Source: Cyanidiococcus yangmingshanensis (lineage: Eukaryota; Rhodophyta; Bangiophyceae; Cyanidiales; Cyanidiaceae). From it: a stretch of DNA of 64,000 nucleotides. Below are positions 21,302 to 32,154 of the stretch, piece after piece. The notes below the pieces were generated by a model that saw nothing but the letters and a program-made list of their open reading frames with translations, was not told the origin of the DNA and did not search any database. How positions within the stretch are numbered: position 1 is the first letter of the stretch; each line of letters begins with the position of its first letter. A program made the position numbers and the translations under genes. The stretch spans positions 1-64,000 of the forward strand of contig VWRR01000009.1 in assembly GCA_013995675.1 (NCBI GenBank), in the 5' to 3' direction.

Positions 21302-22311
21302 CGCAAAAGCAAGCGCCTGGTCTGTCGGGAATACTTTCGGAGCATGCATGCGATGCTTCGCAATATGCTGTCTGTCCCGCTAGAGACGCACATCAGCAAC
21401 CTAATGATCTTGCGCTTTGTTGCTCAGCACTACTGCTCTGAACGGGCATCGCGGTTCAAAATTGCGTCTACGGGGTCAATGACGAGCCTCGCTGCGCTCC
21501 GCTCGGTCCAACGTCGGCCGCTAAGAAAGTCATCATCGAACGGCATGGGACGCACTGGCCACTACGCACACAAAAAGATCGGGTCCGTCCACATCCTAAG
21601 CCTTAATTCGTTTTTGTTCTCGACAATTCTGCCTGGGAAGGTATCGCGTAAACTCGTTGTCTCCGCTCGAAAGCTTCTACTCAGAAACGAGGTCGGCGGC
21701 AGGGACGGCGCCTCCGTCCGCAGCTCCCTCTTCGACGCCAGTCTACCCTCTGCCAACAAAGCTCCGCTCAAATTTTTTTCATCGGAACGCGAAGTGTCGC
21801 CCGAGCACAGGCAACAGAGCCGCTCTCGCTAACCAGAGGCTAATCTGTGTGCGGTGCCCAATCCAACGTTATCGTGCAATGGGACGAAACGGCCAAAGTG
21901 ACACGCACTCGCGCGCACTGCAGCAGGCTTAAGCACGCCTGCGCCACCAGGATACTCCGAGGCGCCACGCACTCGCAAAAGAGCGCGTCCTCCTGAAAAA
22001 GAAAGCCACGGACCTGACGTCGTCCTAGGCCTTTCTCTCCGCGATGAGACGTCTCAGGCCGCCGCCGCCGTCGTCGCCGACGCCGTCGACTCACGAAGAG
22101 CTCGGCGCGCTCGGTAGCGGCCATTGACGGCTCCTAAAACATCAACCGGCGTCGCCAAATTCTATCGGCCATCGGTTGGCGAAGCCGACGCAAACACAGA
22201 CTCAAACGTAAAGGGAGTTGCCTGCGGTTTGAGACTCGAATAGTTGGAACCTGTGGGGCCTTTCATTTTTTTGATACCTATTGAGTTCGATAACGACGCC
22301 GCCCTGTGGTC

Positions 22312-23496
22312 ATGAAGCCAGCATTCGTTTCCATTCTATGTGGCGCGGGCCAGAGGCGTCTCAGTGGTGCCGCTGCGTGCTTCAGCCCAGGCTTTATCTC
22401 TAGCCAGGCACGACCGATTCATCGAACTTTATTGGCCAAGCGGCGACTGGATCGAAATTTTGACGATGAGCATAGGCATGGTGGCAGGTCCCACCTCCCG
22501 ACGCTGCGCATGGCGGCATCAGACCCTGCTGCTGGTGGCACAAACGCCCCCGCGAACGTGAGCAGTGATCTCGGGCGCAAACTGGTCTTGACGTTTTACG
22601 TTGCCTGCTGGTACGCAGCAAACATCGGTTTTAATATTGTGAACAAGACACTCATGAAGTCTTTTCCACTCTTCGTAAGTGTCACTGCGGTACAAATGCT
22701 GGCTGGAGCCACCATCTCGCTGTTCCTCTGGGGGACGCGGATGCATCGCTTCCAGCGCGCGACACCCGCTGACCTGCGCAAAATTTACCCGCTGGCGCTA
22801 GCACATCTCCTGGGCAACCTCTTCACCAACTTCTCGTTACGCCAGATGGCAGTCAGCTTCACGCACGTCGTGAAAGCAAGCGAGCCCTTCTTTTCAGTTG
22901 TACTCGCGAAAATGTTCATTCCCGGAACAAGCTTCTCCTGGCCAATCTACGCATCTCTAATTCCAATCGTATTCGGTGTCGTCATTGCTTCGGTGAGCGA
23001 AGTAAGCTTCAATTGGCCCGGTTTTCTTACCGCTGTCGCGAGCAACGTCTCTTTTCAATCTCGCAATGTTCTCAGCAAAAAGTTCATGAAGGGAGTCGAT
23101 TTCGACGATATCAATCTGTTTGGCTGGATCTCCTGCTTGGCGGCTGCGACAGCTTTGCCACTGGCCTTGATCGTCGATTCCACCAAGTATGCTGGTGTCT
23201 GGAGTGCCGCGTCCACCACGATTGGAGGCGTTTCGCTCCTTGGAATGCTTGCATTCTGTGGGCTCCTGCACTACCTGTATAATCAGTTCTCTTATCTAGT
23301 CTTGCATCGCGTCTCAGCGGTCACGCACTCTATTGGAAATACAGTGAAACGCGTGGCCGTCATTGTCAGTTCGGTGCTGTTTTTCCGTAACCCCGTCTCC
23401 CGGCAGAACGTCATCGGAACGATTATCGCGCTCGCAGGTGTTGCGATCTATTCTCAGGTGAAAACCATACGTGGCGATAAGAGAAAAACCGCGTAG
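22312..23496 (+). CDS. plastid phosphate translocator, phosphoenolpyruvate-type
   Basis: The 395-residue product starts at the first ATG (MKPAFVSILCG). An Arg/Ser/Ala-rich leader of about 70 residues is consistent with a plastid transit peptide. Ten membrane helices of the triose-phosphate translocator family follow. NKTLMKSFPLF, HLLGNLFTNFSLRQMAVSFTH, VVKASEPFFSV and LIPIVFGVVIASVSEVSF are family motifs. The segment VSFQSRNVLSKK with DDINLF, and VTHSIGNTVKRV followed by IVSSVLFF, is closest to what I know of the PEP/phosphate translocators rather than the triose- or glucose-phosphate groups. The protein would exchange phosphorylated C3 compounds for phosphate across the plastid inner envelope. 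The family is certain; the substrate group is likely but not proved. Confidence 0.9.
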   Translation: MKPAFVSILCGAGQRRLSGAAACFSPGFISSQARPIHRTLLAKRRLDRNFDDEHRHGGRSHLPTLRMAASDPAAGGTNAPANVSSDLGRKLVLTFYVACWYAANIGFNIVNKTLMKSFPLFVSVTAVQMLAGATISLFLWGTRMHRFQRATPADLRKIYPLALAHLLGNLFTNFSLRQMAVSFTHVVKASEPFFSVVLAKMFIPGTSFSWPIYASLIPIVFGVVIASVSEVSFNWPGFLTAVASNVSFQSRNVLSKKFMKGVDFDDINLFGWISCLAAATALPLALIVDSTKYAGVWSAASTTIGGVSLLGMLAFCGLLHYLYNQFSYLVLHRVSAVTHSIGNTVKRVAVIVSSVLFFRNPVSRQNVIGTIIALAGVAIYSQVKTIRGDKRKTA

Positions 23497-24093
23497 GCGG
23501 AACCACGTAAACGGCTCATATTGCACTCAAAAATGTGGAACAGGTACTGGAACCTGAAAAAATCGGCTTGGGCCGCCCACGAGACAAGCGCTTTCGGTTC
23601 AAAACGACGAAATCTTTCATCATTGCCGTATTCAGCGTGTCGCCTCGGCCCATGCCATTTTCGAAGGGTTGCGGTGACTTGGAGATGAGTCGTCCCCGGC
23701 GGATGCAGCGCCGCGTATGCTGACAACCCCAGGTACGCCCCTTGCGCATTCTGCAGACGGAGGTGACACATTGCGCGCTGCTCTCTTGCCACTAGTGAAG
23801 CATCCGTCGCCCCTCAGGAGCGAGTTGGAGCCAGATGCTCAAGCGCTTTAGAAAGGATCCCAAGACCCAGGGACGCGCAGAGAACCGGTCCAGATCCTAC
23901 GGAGATGCTCTCGTCGCAAAAAGAGTAGGCCGCGCTGGATCCGAAAGCCGGCCAAAACTGCCTCGCCCCGCAAGACACAGCTCGGTCACGCTGGCTCGTC
24001 TCGGGACGAGTCTGCCGGCGAATACCACCCAGCACCGTCGAAATCTGTCACTAAATCAGTTCAGGCGGTGCGCCTCTGATAGAACTAGCCTGT
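23497..24093. other. intergenic between convergent genes
   Basis: About 600 bases separate the ends of the phosphate translocator and ENY2. I see no gene, repeat or RNA in it. Confidence 0.4.
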
Positions 24094-24495
24094 CTACGGG
24101 TCCGCTACATCCTCAGGACGAACGAGCGCCGCACAAACGCTTTCGCGCACCTCGCGCAGCATCGTTTCCTGGACCGACTCCGGAATCTCCAGGTCCAGAT
24201 CGACGAACGCTTGAGCAATCAAATCGTCCAACTCTATTCGATTGAGACTGTGTGGTCCCTGAACACCACGATAGGAGGATTCTTCCAGAGCATCAGATTC
24301 GGTAGCAGCTCGCTGTTCGGCCTCTCGCAAGAACCGTCGGAAACGCCGTTTTAGCTTGTCTCGCCAACCGCACGCTTCCAGCCGCTCACGAAACAATCGT
24401 CGAAGTCTCCACCAGTCACCATTCGATTTTAAGGCCTCAAGTATGTCTGCACGAATATCCAGCGTCAATAGAGTTGCTTCCCCAGCGTTGTCCAT
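24094..24495 (-). CDS. ENY2: ENY2/Sus1-like transcription and mRNA-export factor
   Basis: The 133-residue product starts at ATG 24495. It aligns by eye with ENY2/Sus1: WWRLRRLFRERLEACGWRDKLKRRFR matches the family 'L-LL-RL-ECGW-D-LK' helix. IELDDLIAQAF and IPESVQETMLREVRESV match the later helices (DDL, and 'VP--V---LL--IR'). ENY2 is a small helical adaptor shared by the SAGA histone-deubiquitinase module and the TREX-2 mRNA-export complex, acting at active genes and nuclear pores. Members are usually about 100 residues; here a polar insert of about 25 residues (AEQRAATESDALEESSYRG and following) separates the helices. There is no zinc finger or other domain. Confidence 0.82.
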   Translation of the reverse strand: MDNAGEATLLTLDIRADILEALKSNGDWWRLRRLFRERLEACGWRDKLKRRFRRFLREAEQRAATESDALEESSYRGVQGPHSLNRIELDDLIAQAFVDLDLEIPESVQETMLREVRESVCAALVRPEDVADP

Positions 24496-26416
24496 CGAAA
24501 GAGGCTCGCACTCCTCAGACTCAAAACGTTGATGGCAAGGCGTTCATCGCTGACGGCACAGTGGGATCGTGCCCGGCGCCGATCGTTTGCCGCCCGCCAG
24601 CCAACTCCCCCGATTTGATTGCGAGACGAACTATCTGAATAAGAGCAAGCCACGAAACGAGTAAACAGAGAGGAAACGTCCGAGACGAAACACCATCACA
24701 GGATACCCGGCTGAGTGTCGTCTGCGGACCATCCATCGCAGCGTAGCAGCATACACAACGCATCCAAGAGTTGGACTCATATCTACTCTTTTGGAGGGAG
24801 CTCGGGAATCGTTGCGACGAGGCACTATCCAAAAACAGATCAGCTCGATATAGACTGAGTATCGAGTTGTATGCGCTTTGGAGGACGTGCTTATCATTGG
24901 TCATAGGCCTGTTCCAGAGAAAGAGATGCTGCATGGATGCGTTTAGGGGGCGGCCAAGCTGCCTCTGGACACGATTGCGCGCAAGGCAACAATCGTTCCG
25001 GATATATTCGGGTGACCGCCTCCCTCGTTCAAGGACAGAGGTCTTATGCAACAAAACTGCTTCAGCTGGAGGTCTACAAAAGTCACGCATTCGGGTCGGA
25101 TATCCGTACGATCAACAGATCTATTATCCAAAGCAGCATGTACAAAGAAATGAATCGATCAGGAAGCGAGCGCGATTGGCCAGAATCGAGTCCGATAACA
25201 CGTCAGCGCCGCCTCCATCTGAGCACCACGTCCGTGCCAGACACCGAGACGCAACAGCGAAAGGATGCGCCCGTAGGCGCAACCTTAGACACCAGAAGCG
25301 CCCACATACAAGCACACCGTGTCACTCGCTAGAACATTCCTCTCCTTCGATACGACAGGCTCCCCCTGTCCTGGCGATCATGAGTGCCAACGAACCAACC
25401 GGAATCGATTCGGAGGCGTACTATGCCTGTACAGCCAACCCATTCCAACAATCACCGGTTTCAGGAAACATTCCATGATGACAGCTGGATCAGATATCGC
25501 TGGCTTGCGACTGCTGTTGCTGCTGCTGACGTCAGGCCAATGCATCAAGCGTTGATGATCGACAGCGCGAACGGCTCCAGAAACGGGGGCCGCCTCACAC
25601 GGGTGGCCGAAAATGGCGTCTGCGGTTGGGCGCGCGCGCACGCCCTCGAGATCGCGGCCACAGGGCGCTGCGAAACCGTTCTCCGTTGAAAACGAACATT
25701 GCAGGGCGAGGTACTGGGTCTGAACGCGCCGCTGGTGAAGCTATGCGCGCTAGTCAGGCAACTCTAGACGCCTCCAAGTCTGAAGTCGTCCCACGGGTGC
25801 ATTTAGCAACGTGTAGTACGCCTTTGGAGTGGAAGAGCACCGGAGAGTTGGAGGGAGACAGCAGCAGCGGGCGTTCGGGCGCGGGTCTCTGCGCGACACT
25901 GACGTCAGCGCGTCTGCTCCAGTGGAGCCGTTGGAGTCTGGGACAGTTCCCGGTTACGGAACGTGTTGGAGCGATAGAGTTAAACTGTAATGCGGAGCTT
26001 GCTTGGTTGAATTCGACGCGAGCGCTGTCTGTGGACTGGGCGTCAGTACCTGCCGGTGGCGTGACACTAAGAGAGAGCTGGCCGCGACTTGAACGTGACT
26101 GGGAGGGCGCGGGCGAGGCGGAGTCAGTTGTGACGTCACGGGGCAAGCCATGGAGCAGTCAGGTGCCGGTCTGCGCTTCTTCGCTGACGTCCACCGGACC
26201 TGGAACGTAGCGAAACCCTGGAGGCGGCTCGGGCAGGCGCTGCCGGCGTAGAACGACGGCGCGAATGGCGTCTCCTCGACGTCGCGGAGTCAAAAGTCCG
26301 ATGAGCTGGTGAATTCGGGCTTGGAGCTTGCAGAGGAACCAGCACTTGATGAAACGGGACCGGTTTGGGTGCTAGAGCACCGAATACAGAGCTCGCCTAC
26401 TGCAACGGAACCCTGT
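24496..26416. other. intergenic, no recognisable gene
   Basis: About 1.9 kb. Frames such as 24521-25090 (minus) and 25626-26210 (plus) are open but carry no motif. The last 700 bases before the phosphatase locus are G+C-rich with CGTCA-type words (TGACGTCA-like strings at about 25900 and 26130). These could belong to a promoter, which is only a guess. Confidence 0.35.
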
Positions 26417-27409
26417 ATGAACATTGAAATGAGTGTGATCGATGAACAAGAAACACTATTTGATGATCCGGAGCCATGCAAGGAAAGCGTTTCTATTTCC
26501 ACAAGTTTCATTGAGGAGAATGCGAGTGACGCTGCGGAAACGTTGCCGTTAGCATCCGGAGAGAGCCGATCGGAAGCCGTTGCGTCGAAGCAGTGCCTAC
26601 GAGCAGGGCTCGTTTCCCAGTCGAACTGGCCTGGTGCTGCCGACTCACGGCTGGATGCTGCACTCGTAAAACAAGGGCAAGGAAGAAACTTCGATTTGAC
26701 GCTTGTCAGCAAGAGCAAAGAAGCGGCAGCGGCAGACTTGCGCGCTACCCATGGTCTCGGGGCGATGTCAACGACACGAGCACCTCCGAGACGCTTAGCC
26801 TTCAGCGACTTGGACAAAAGCCAAACAAGCTCACCGCAGGAGATTGCACGAAAGACGGCACGTGATGCGGCGATAGGCCCAGCTATTCGAATAGGTGTCG
26901 GCCACCCGGATGCATCGGCACACGACGACCAGGAGGCGAACCTGAAACCTATGACAACGATATCTCAACCGAAGGAGTCTTCTGAACAGAACCACGGACT
27001 GGCAGTAACCAGTCGGCTGCCTTTACTACTAGAGCCAACCGAGCTGGCCAGTCGTATTGAGCAGGTCGTTGCAGAAGCGAGCAAACAGTGCCACTCACAA
27101 ATATCTCCTGTGGAGCCGAAAACACACTGCCTCGCACCTGCCGCTGACGTCCTTGTCATTGTCGCATGCTGCTGCGCCGGCGTTGCACTTCGGAAAACCC
27201 CTCGCTCATCAACACCTCGTCCACAAAGCGCGGACAACGAACATGCTGGCATCTTCTGCTTCTGGATGTGCGACCGCCCATGTCATACGAATTTGAACAT
27301 CTCCACGATGCAGAACAGTTGTGGGCTGGCCGCGGTGCCCACCCGGGCGACGACAACGACAGACTCAAAGCCCTCGTCCAAGCTGCCTGCGAACGGATCA
27401 GCCTCGTGA
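26417..27409 (+). CDS. upstream reading frame, probable N-terminal part of the phosphatase
   Basis: From ATG 26417 a frame of about 330 codons runs to 27409 and overlaps the phosphatase frame from 27166 on. It is acidic and Ser/Thr-rich, so probably disordered. It ends its meaningful part with LEPTELASRIEQVVAEA, which looks like the first helix of a rhodanese domain. The next part of that domain (LLLLDVRPPMSYEFEHL) is in the other frame. Beyond about 27150 it loses protein character. It is therefore likely that both frames belong to one gene joined by a frame change or intron that I cannot place. A separate upstream gene is possible but less likely. Confidence 0.4.
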   Translation: MNIEMSVIDEQETLFDDPEPCKESVSISTSFIEENASDAAETLPLASGESRSEAVASKQCLRAGLVSQSNWPGAADSRLDAALVKQGQGRNFDLTLVSKSKEAAAADLRATHGLGAMSTTRAPPRRLAFSDLDKSQTSSPQEIARKTARDAAIGPAIRIGVGHPDASAHDDQEANLKPMTTISQPKESSEQNHGLAVTSRLPLLLEPTELASRIEQVVAEASKQCHSQISPVEPKTHCLAPAADVLVIVACCCAGVALRKTPRSSTPRPQSADNEHAGIFCFWMCDRPCHTNLNISTMQNSCGLAAVPTRATTTTDSKPSSKLPANGSAS

Positions 27410-28176
27410 ATGAGAATTTGGACCTGGTGATTTATGATCACTGTTCAGAGTCTCTGGAAAAGCCTCAGTCAATGGCTGTGAAACTTGCCTGTGCGCTGTG
27501 CGTAGAGCTGCCGCGACGCGACGCACCCGCACATAGAGTCTGGCTGTTGAAGGGAGGCTTTGCTCGCATGGCACGAGCGTATCCCCAGCATGTGGTGCGG
27601 CTCAAGGACGGGAGCACAGGTACAAACCTCTGTGCTCAGATGCGAGCTCGTGCTGGTCCTCTTTTTGAGCGACTGCTCCATCGATTTCTCCATGAACGGA
27701 CGCAGCCGGCAACCCTCATTCTGCCCTACCTCTACGTCGGCAGTGAACGTGATGCTGCGGACTGGTGCTTTTTGCAAGAGGCGCGCATTACGCACGTCCT
27801 GATCGTCGGCAGTGAACTGAAACCGCACTTTCCCGGAGCGTTCTGCTACGAACACATCCCAGTCCTAGACTCGGTGGACGAACATCTTGATTGCGTGTAT
27901 TCATCGATCTTCGCCTTCATTGATCAGAGCCGTCGCAATCCAGACAGCGTCATTCTCGCTCACTGCTATGCTGGAACCAGTCGTAGCGTCAGTGCTGTGC
28001 TTGCGTACCTGGTCTATAGCGGATGGACCTTGGCCGCAGCCTGGGAGCTCGTGCGAGAACGTCGTTCTGTGAGTCGCCCCAATGCTGGATTCTGGCGACA
28101 GCTCATGTCCTACGAATGGCAGCGCCATGGTGTCCAGACGCTCTTGCAGCCACCGTCTCCGTCGCCTCTCCAGTAA
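27166..28176 (+). CDS. dual-specificity protein phosphatase with rhodanese-like domain (MKP-like)
   Basis: From ATG 27166 the product has 336 residues. The first part, LLLLDVRPPMSYEFEHL through LDLVIYDHCSES to RVWLLKGGFARMARAYP, has the layout of a rhodanese (CH2) domain. A dual-specificity phosphatase domain follows from about 180: ILPYLYVGSERDAADW, ITHVLIVGSELKPHFP, then the signature HCYAGTSRS with the catalytic Cys and Arg, and the final helix ERRSVSRPNAGFWRQLMSYE. Rhodanese plus DSP is the arrangement of MAP-kinase phosphatases, so dephosphorylation of a MAP kinase is a reasonable inference. The true N terminus may lie in the overlapping upstream frame. The phosphatase call is strong; the start is not. 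Confidence 0.82.
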   Translation: MLLRRRCTSENPSLINTSSTKRGQRTCWHLLLLDVRPPMSYEFEHLHDAEQLWAGRGAHPGDDNDRLKALVQAACERISLVNENLDLVIYDHCSESLEKPQSMAVKLACALCVELPRRDAPAHRVWLLKGGFARMARAYPQHVVRLKDGSTGTNLCAQMRARAGPLFERLLHRFLHERTQPATLILPYLYVGSERDAADWCFLQEARITHVLIVGSELKPHFPGAFCYEHIPVLDSVDEHLDCVYSSIFAFIDQSRRNPDSVILAHCYAGTSRSVSAVLAYLVYSGWTLAAAWELVRERRSVSRPNAGFWRQLMSYEWQRHGVQTLLQPPSPSPLQ

Positions 28177-29479
28177 CGCGTTGGCCGGCCTCGCAAGGCA
28201 GGCCTGTGACTCGGCGGTGTCGCCACTCGTCATCCATGCTCTCTTCGAAAGAGCGCTAGAGGCGTCGCAAAGAGCCGTCTGATCAGGAGAAACCGACCTC
28301 GACGAGGCTCGCTGGACCAACCTCCGGTCATCGCATGGACGCTTTAGATCGAGCCTTGCATCCAGATGCTTGAACATCAGTGGCTGGTTTCGACCCGATG
28401 CGCTCGATCATGCGCACAGACACGTTGAGGTGCCGACGGACCAGCACCTCGGTTTGCGACCCTCTGAACCTTGTCATGTCGACTCGAGACGGTTGCTTGC
28501 GCCATCGAGGCGCTTGGGTACCCGTCCTTTGACCGCTCGTGTCGGTTGTGAACCTTCGAGTCGAGGCACTCTACAGAGCGACGTCATGGTGCAGCGAAGC
28601 CTCAATAACTGTCTCGACCTCTCTCCTCTGGGAACGCACCATGCGGGATCGCCCCAAAGCGAGCGAACAGTGCACCAGCATCAGCACCAGCATCAGCACC
28701 AGCATCAGCATCACCCGAATCGCGAGGATGCATCAGAACACCCTCAACGGTGCAACGAACAAACGGAGACGAGCAGTACGGTGACCTGCGAGACACCTGC
28801 ATCGATAGTGCGTGCGTGAACATGTCGGTTGAATATCGTCGGCAGAGAGGGCGTTTATAGGACTGCGCATATATGCACGGAATCGGAATAGGCGATGCTG
28901 CATCGCAACCGTGACAGAGCGTTCCATCATGAAGCCGCTGCCGGACAAGGACAGCACGAGGCGGAACGCCTCTCGTCACTGTGCAGACGTAACCTAAACC
29001 CAATGAATCCATTGATCCCAGGTTGGCAGAAGTATCCTCAGAGTAACTCTGAAGATGACCACCAAGGTCGATGGATGTAGATCCGCACGAGCCGCTGCAC
29101 AAACTCATCACAAGACGAACTCGTCGGTCGCGAGTTTTGGGTATCGGCGCCAACGCGCAACCGTTCACGTTCAGGGAATCACGACCGATTCGCGGAGTCA
29201 TCTACTTGAGGTTCAGCTGCCGCTGATTGAGTAGGAAGCCATCGCAGGAGTGATCCCCGCTCAGTAACTTGGTGCTGATATGCTTGCCATTATCCGGCTT
29301 TCGAGCAGACCAAACAGACGCATTCAGGCGTTGCCGACGTAACGAATGTACTCGTAGACGCCCATGTGCGGCGCACTGTCCGATATGAGCTTCGTCCTAT
29401 ACAGTCCGGAGTCAGCCAATGATGTAATCTATTGGAGATTGCTCGAATGAGGGAGGCCTGTGCCAGACGCGCAAACAAC
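28177..29479. other. intergenic between convergent genes, with a short repeat
   Basis: About 1.3 kb holds no recognisable gene. A CAGCAC/CAGCAT-type hexanucleotide repeat lies at about 28673-28714. Confidence 0.4.
28673..28714. repeat. CAGCAC/CAGCAT microsatellite
   Basis: About seven units of CAGCAC or CAGCAT run without interruption. It is intergenic. Confidence 0.85.
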
Positions 29480-31981
29480 TCAAGCAGTGCCACTGGCCAA
29501 CGTGGCCCTGTTTGTAGCCGGTCGTGCGGAAAGCACCGACTCTTGATCCGAAAGCAGCATACGGGGCAGCATACCCCGAGGGTTCTGAATCAACGAAGAG
29601 AAAGCTCCGTGTTCGACACAGAGACCTCCGGCGAGAACCGCAACGCGGTCTGCAGCCTTCATAATCGGGACGCGGTGGGTGATCACAAGCGCTGTGAGAC
29701 GTCGTTCTCGGATCACTTGCAGCAGGTTGTCGAGGACATGGAGTTCCGTCTCAAGGTCGAGTGCGGAGGTGCATTCGTCAAGCGCCAAAGCAGTCGGTTG
29801 GTGAAAAAGCGCCCTTGCAATCGCGATTCGTTGGATCTGACCTCCAGACAAGCCCGCCCCTCGCTCGCCAATGCAGGTCTGGTAGCCTGCAGGGAGCTGT
29901 GAGATGAAGTTATGCGCACCTGCAGCCTCGGCTGCTCGCTGGAGCTCGTTCGCTTCCAGGGTCGATGCGGTTAGCATCGCATCGTCCTCGTGTTGGGTAA
30001 AACGTTGTGCTTCTCGCCCGTAAGCGATGTTCGCTGCAATGGTCCCCGCAAAAAGGACTGGCTCCTGCTGAACGATACCGATTTGTCGACGAAGCCAGGA
30101 AGCGTCCAGCTTGCGCAGTCCGTGGCCAGCAAAACGTACCTCGCCACGGTTCGGATCGTAGAGCCGGGCCAGCAGCATGTGGAGCGTTGACTTGCCCGAG
30201 CCTGAGCCGCCGACGAGTGCACACAGCTCACCGGGTTCGATCGCTAGCCGGAAACCGCGCAGAATAGGCACCTCGGGGCGCGTTGGATACGCGAAATGTA
30301 CATCGTCGTACTCGATGGCTGGTGGAGCGTACCCAATCGGCAGGATCAGACCTTCCTCGAGAGCACGGCTTGATGAGGTTTTTGCCGTTTCTGGTCTTGG
30401 GTCTGGATCAGCAACCAGGGCTTGATGGCTGTTGTTGTCGCGTGCACAGTCCTTGGCGCGGTCGTTGGCACTTGACCTGAGCTCGTCGCCAGCATCATCG
30501 TGTTGGACGTGCGCTTTCACGGCTTCAGCAACAGCATCTCGCTTAGAGACAGCAGCAGCAGCAGCAGCAGCAGCAGCACAAGTCTCGCGATCTAGTACCT
30601 CAAAGATTCGCGCTGCAGCACCCTGTGCTCGGATCAGTTGTCCCATCGCCGAACTCAGCGAGGTGACGCCCACCCCCAGGTTCACTGCATACATCGCAAA
30701 GGAGGTTAACGCGCCAACTGTCATTGAACCATGATAAACCATGGTGCCGCCGTACCAGAGTACGCCCAGCAAAGAAGCCTGGGCAGTTAAAAAGCCAGCA
30801 CCCATATACACACCCTCGATCACTGCAACTCGACGAGCGATCTCATACGTTTCGTCGATACGACGTCCATAGCGAGCCAGCTCTAACTTCTCCGCAGCAA
30901 ACAATCGCACAGTACGAATAGCAGCGATCCGCTCCGCCGCAACTTGGTTCGCTGCAGCCAAGGCGTCCAAAAGCTGACGACTCAGTCGGCGGGCATAACG
31001 TCCGAAAAGGGCAACGCCAGCAGCAAAAGCTGGCACCATGCATAATGAAACAGTCGTCAGTTGTGGCGACAAATAGACCAGAAAGCCAATCGCGGAAAGC
31101 GTTGTGATCGACGCTCGAATACCTCGAGCCACATTGTCGGTCAGTATTCGCGCAACCGAGGAGGCATCCGCAGAGAGGCGGTTCACGAGCTCGCCTGTTG
31201 ACCGAGCGTCAAAGAAGGAAGTATCCTGACGAAGCATTGCACTGAAGAGGTCTTTGCGTAGCGCTCGCGCGACTCGCTCACCGGTGATGTTGAGCAGCAG
31301 CACGCGAGCGCCGACTGCAACCGCGCCTACAGCGAACAGTAGCGCCATGATCGCTGCGATCCTTCGTAGTTGCTCCAGACCATCGACGGCATTGAGCGCG
31401 TCGATCATACGTCCAACTGCTAGTGGGAACGCCATCGATGAGAGCGCTGACGTAATCTGGGCCGCAACCGCCCCAGCCAGCAGTCGACTATGCGGTCGAG
31501 CGAGTCGTAATAGTCGCTCGATAGAGACCGAATCGGGAAGCTTGAAGCGAAACTCCAAACCGCTCGCGGCACTGCTCGATGCGTTTCCTTCAGCCTGCGA
31601 GCCTTCAGTAGACGAAGCAGACTTGGGTGTCGACGCAGCCTCGGCCGATGGACCTGACGTCGCCGCTCTTCGACCGCGAAGATGAACACGCTCAAGCCAC
31701 CTCGTCGCGAGGGACCCCCTCTCCAGGAAGGTTCTTTCGGAAGCCTGCCTCCAATAGGCCAGCGATCGACCCTGTTGTCTCAGATGAGACGCTAGGTGTT
31801 CCCATTTCAGGGTCCCTCCTGACGCCAGCGCCGCTGAGACACTCCCAGCCAGTCGTGAACGTGTCTTTGTTGTCGCTGACGTCAACCAGGTGCCGGCCTC
31901 TGACCACAACACCGGTCGACAGGCGTGAGTAGTCACCGCTCTTCTCAGCCACAAGTGAGCTGCAAGTCGTGTGCTGCTCAT
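29480..31981 (-). CDS. ABC half transporter, ABCB type
   Basis: The product has 833 residues from the first ATG (MSSTRLAAHL); a GTG eight codons upstream is unlikely. An Arg-rich leader of about 130-170 residues suggests plastid or mitochondrial import. The six-helix exporter domain covers about 170-470 (RPHSRLLAGAVAAQITSAL, QDTSFFDARSTGELVNRLS). The nucleotide-binding domain has Walker A GGSGSGKST near 590, signature LSGGQIQRIAIARAL near 707, Walker B ALALDECTSALD and the H-loop VITHRV. The sequence QDTSFFD-STGELVNRL is typical of the ABCB8/ABCB10 and TAP-like half transporters. These work as dimers, and the substrate cannot be inferred. An alanine run encoded by an AGC/GCT repeat and a 60-residue polar insert separate the two halves. 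It is divergent to DRG1. Confidence 0.92.
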   Translation of the reverse strand: MSSTRLAAHLWLRRAVTTHACRPVLWSEAGTWLTSATTKTRSRLAGSVSAALASGGTLKWEHLASHLRQQGRSLAYWRQASERTFLERGSLATRWLERVHLRGRRAATSGPSAEAASTPKSASSTEGSQAEGNASSSAASGLEFRFKLPDSVSIERLLRLARPHSRLLAGAVAAQITSALSSMAFPLAVGRMIDALNAVDGLEQLRRIAAIMALLFAVGAVAVGARVLLLNITGERVARALRKDLFSAMLRQDTSFFDARSTGELVNRLSADASSVARILTDNVARGIRASITTLSAIGFLVYLSPQLTTVSLCMVPAFAAGVALFGRYARRLSRQLLDALAAANQVAAERIAAIRTVRLFAAEKLELARYGRRIDETYEIARRVAVIEGVYMGAGFLTAQASLLGVLWYGGTMVYHGSMTVGALTSFAMYAVNLGVGVTSLSSAMGQLIRAQGAAARIFEVLDRETCAAAAAAAAAVSKRDAVAEAVKAHVQHDDAGDELRSSANDRAKDCARDNNSHQALVADPDPRPETAKTSSSRALEEGLILPIGYAPPAIEYDDVHFAYPTRPEVPILRGFRLAIEPGELCALVGGSGSGKSTLHMLLARLYDPNRGEVRFAGHGLRKLDASWLRRQIGIVQQEPVLFAGTIAANIAYGREAQRFTQHEDDAMLTASTLEANELQRAAEAAGAHNFISQLPAGYQTCIGERGAGLSGGQIQRIAIARALFHQPTALALDECTSALDLETELHVLDNLLQVIRERRLTALVITHRVPIMKAADRVAVLAGGLCVEHGAFSSLIQNPRGMLPRMLLSDQESVLSARPATNRATLASGTA
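30551..30577. repeat. AGC trinucleotide run inside the ABC gene
   Basis: About nine AGC units encode the poly-alanine tract that links the membrane and nucleotide-binding domains. Length variation here would change only the linker. Confidence 0.9.
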
Positions 31982-32154
31982 CAACTGCTGAGGCAAACCG
32001 CGCACTACCTGAAAAAGAGCACCAGTACCCGAACGTCAACCTGTTGGCTCTTGTTCAGGGTCTGCCTACTCGAGCAGACGCCGGTCCGCGAACAGCCCCA
32101 AACCCTGTGGCGTTGCTTGCCTGCTGCGCTGCCGCTCGCCAGACAGACAAAGAC
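31982..32154. promoter_or_regulatory. short shared upstream region of the ABC transporter and DRG1
   Basis: Only 173 bases separate the divergent ATG codons, so both promoters must lie here or reach into the genes. I see no named element. Confidence 0.4.

Larger units (their letters stand above)
19931..22311. other. long divergent intergenic region with repeats
   Basis: About 2.4 kb lie between the divergent Hc1-like and phosphate-translocator genes. It holds a 71-base tandem repeat (20330-20542) and two perfect short inverted repeats (21206-21220 and 21276-21301). The plus-strand frame 21248-21832 (194 codons) has no recognisable domain and I do not call it a gene. Confidence 0.45.
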
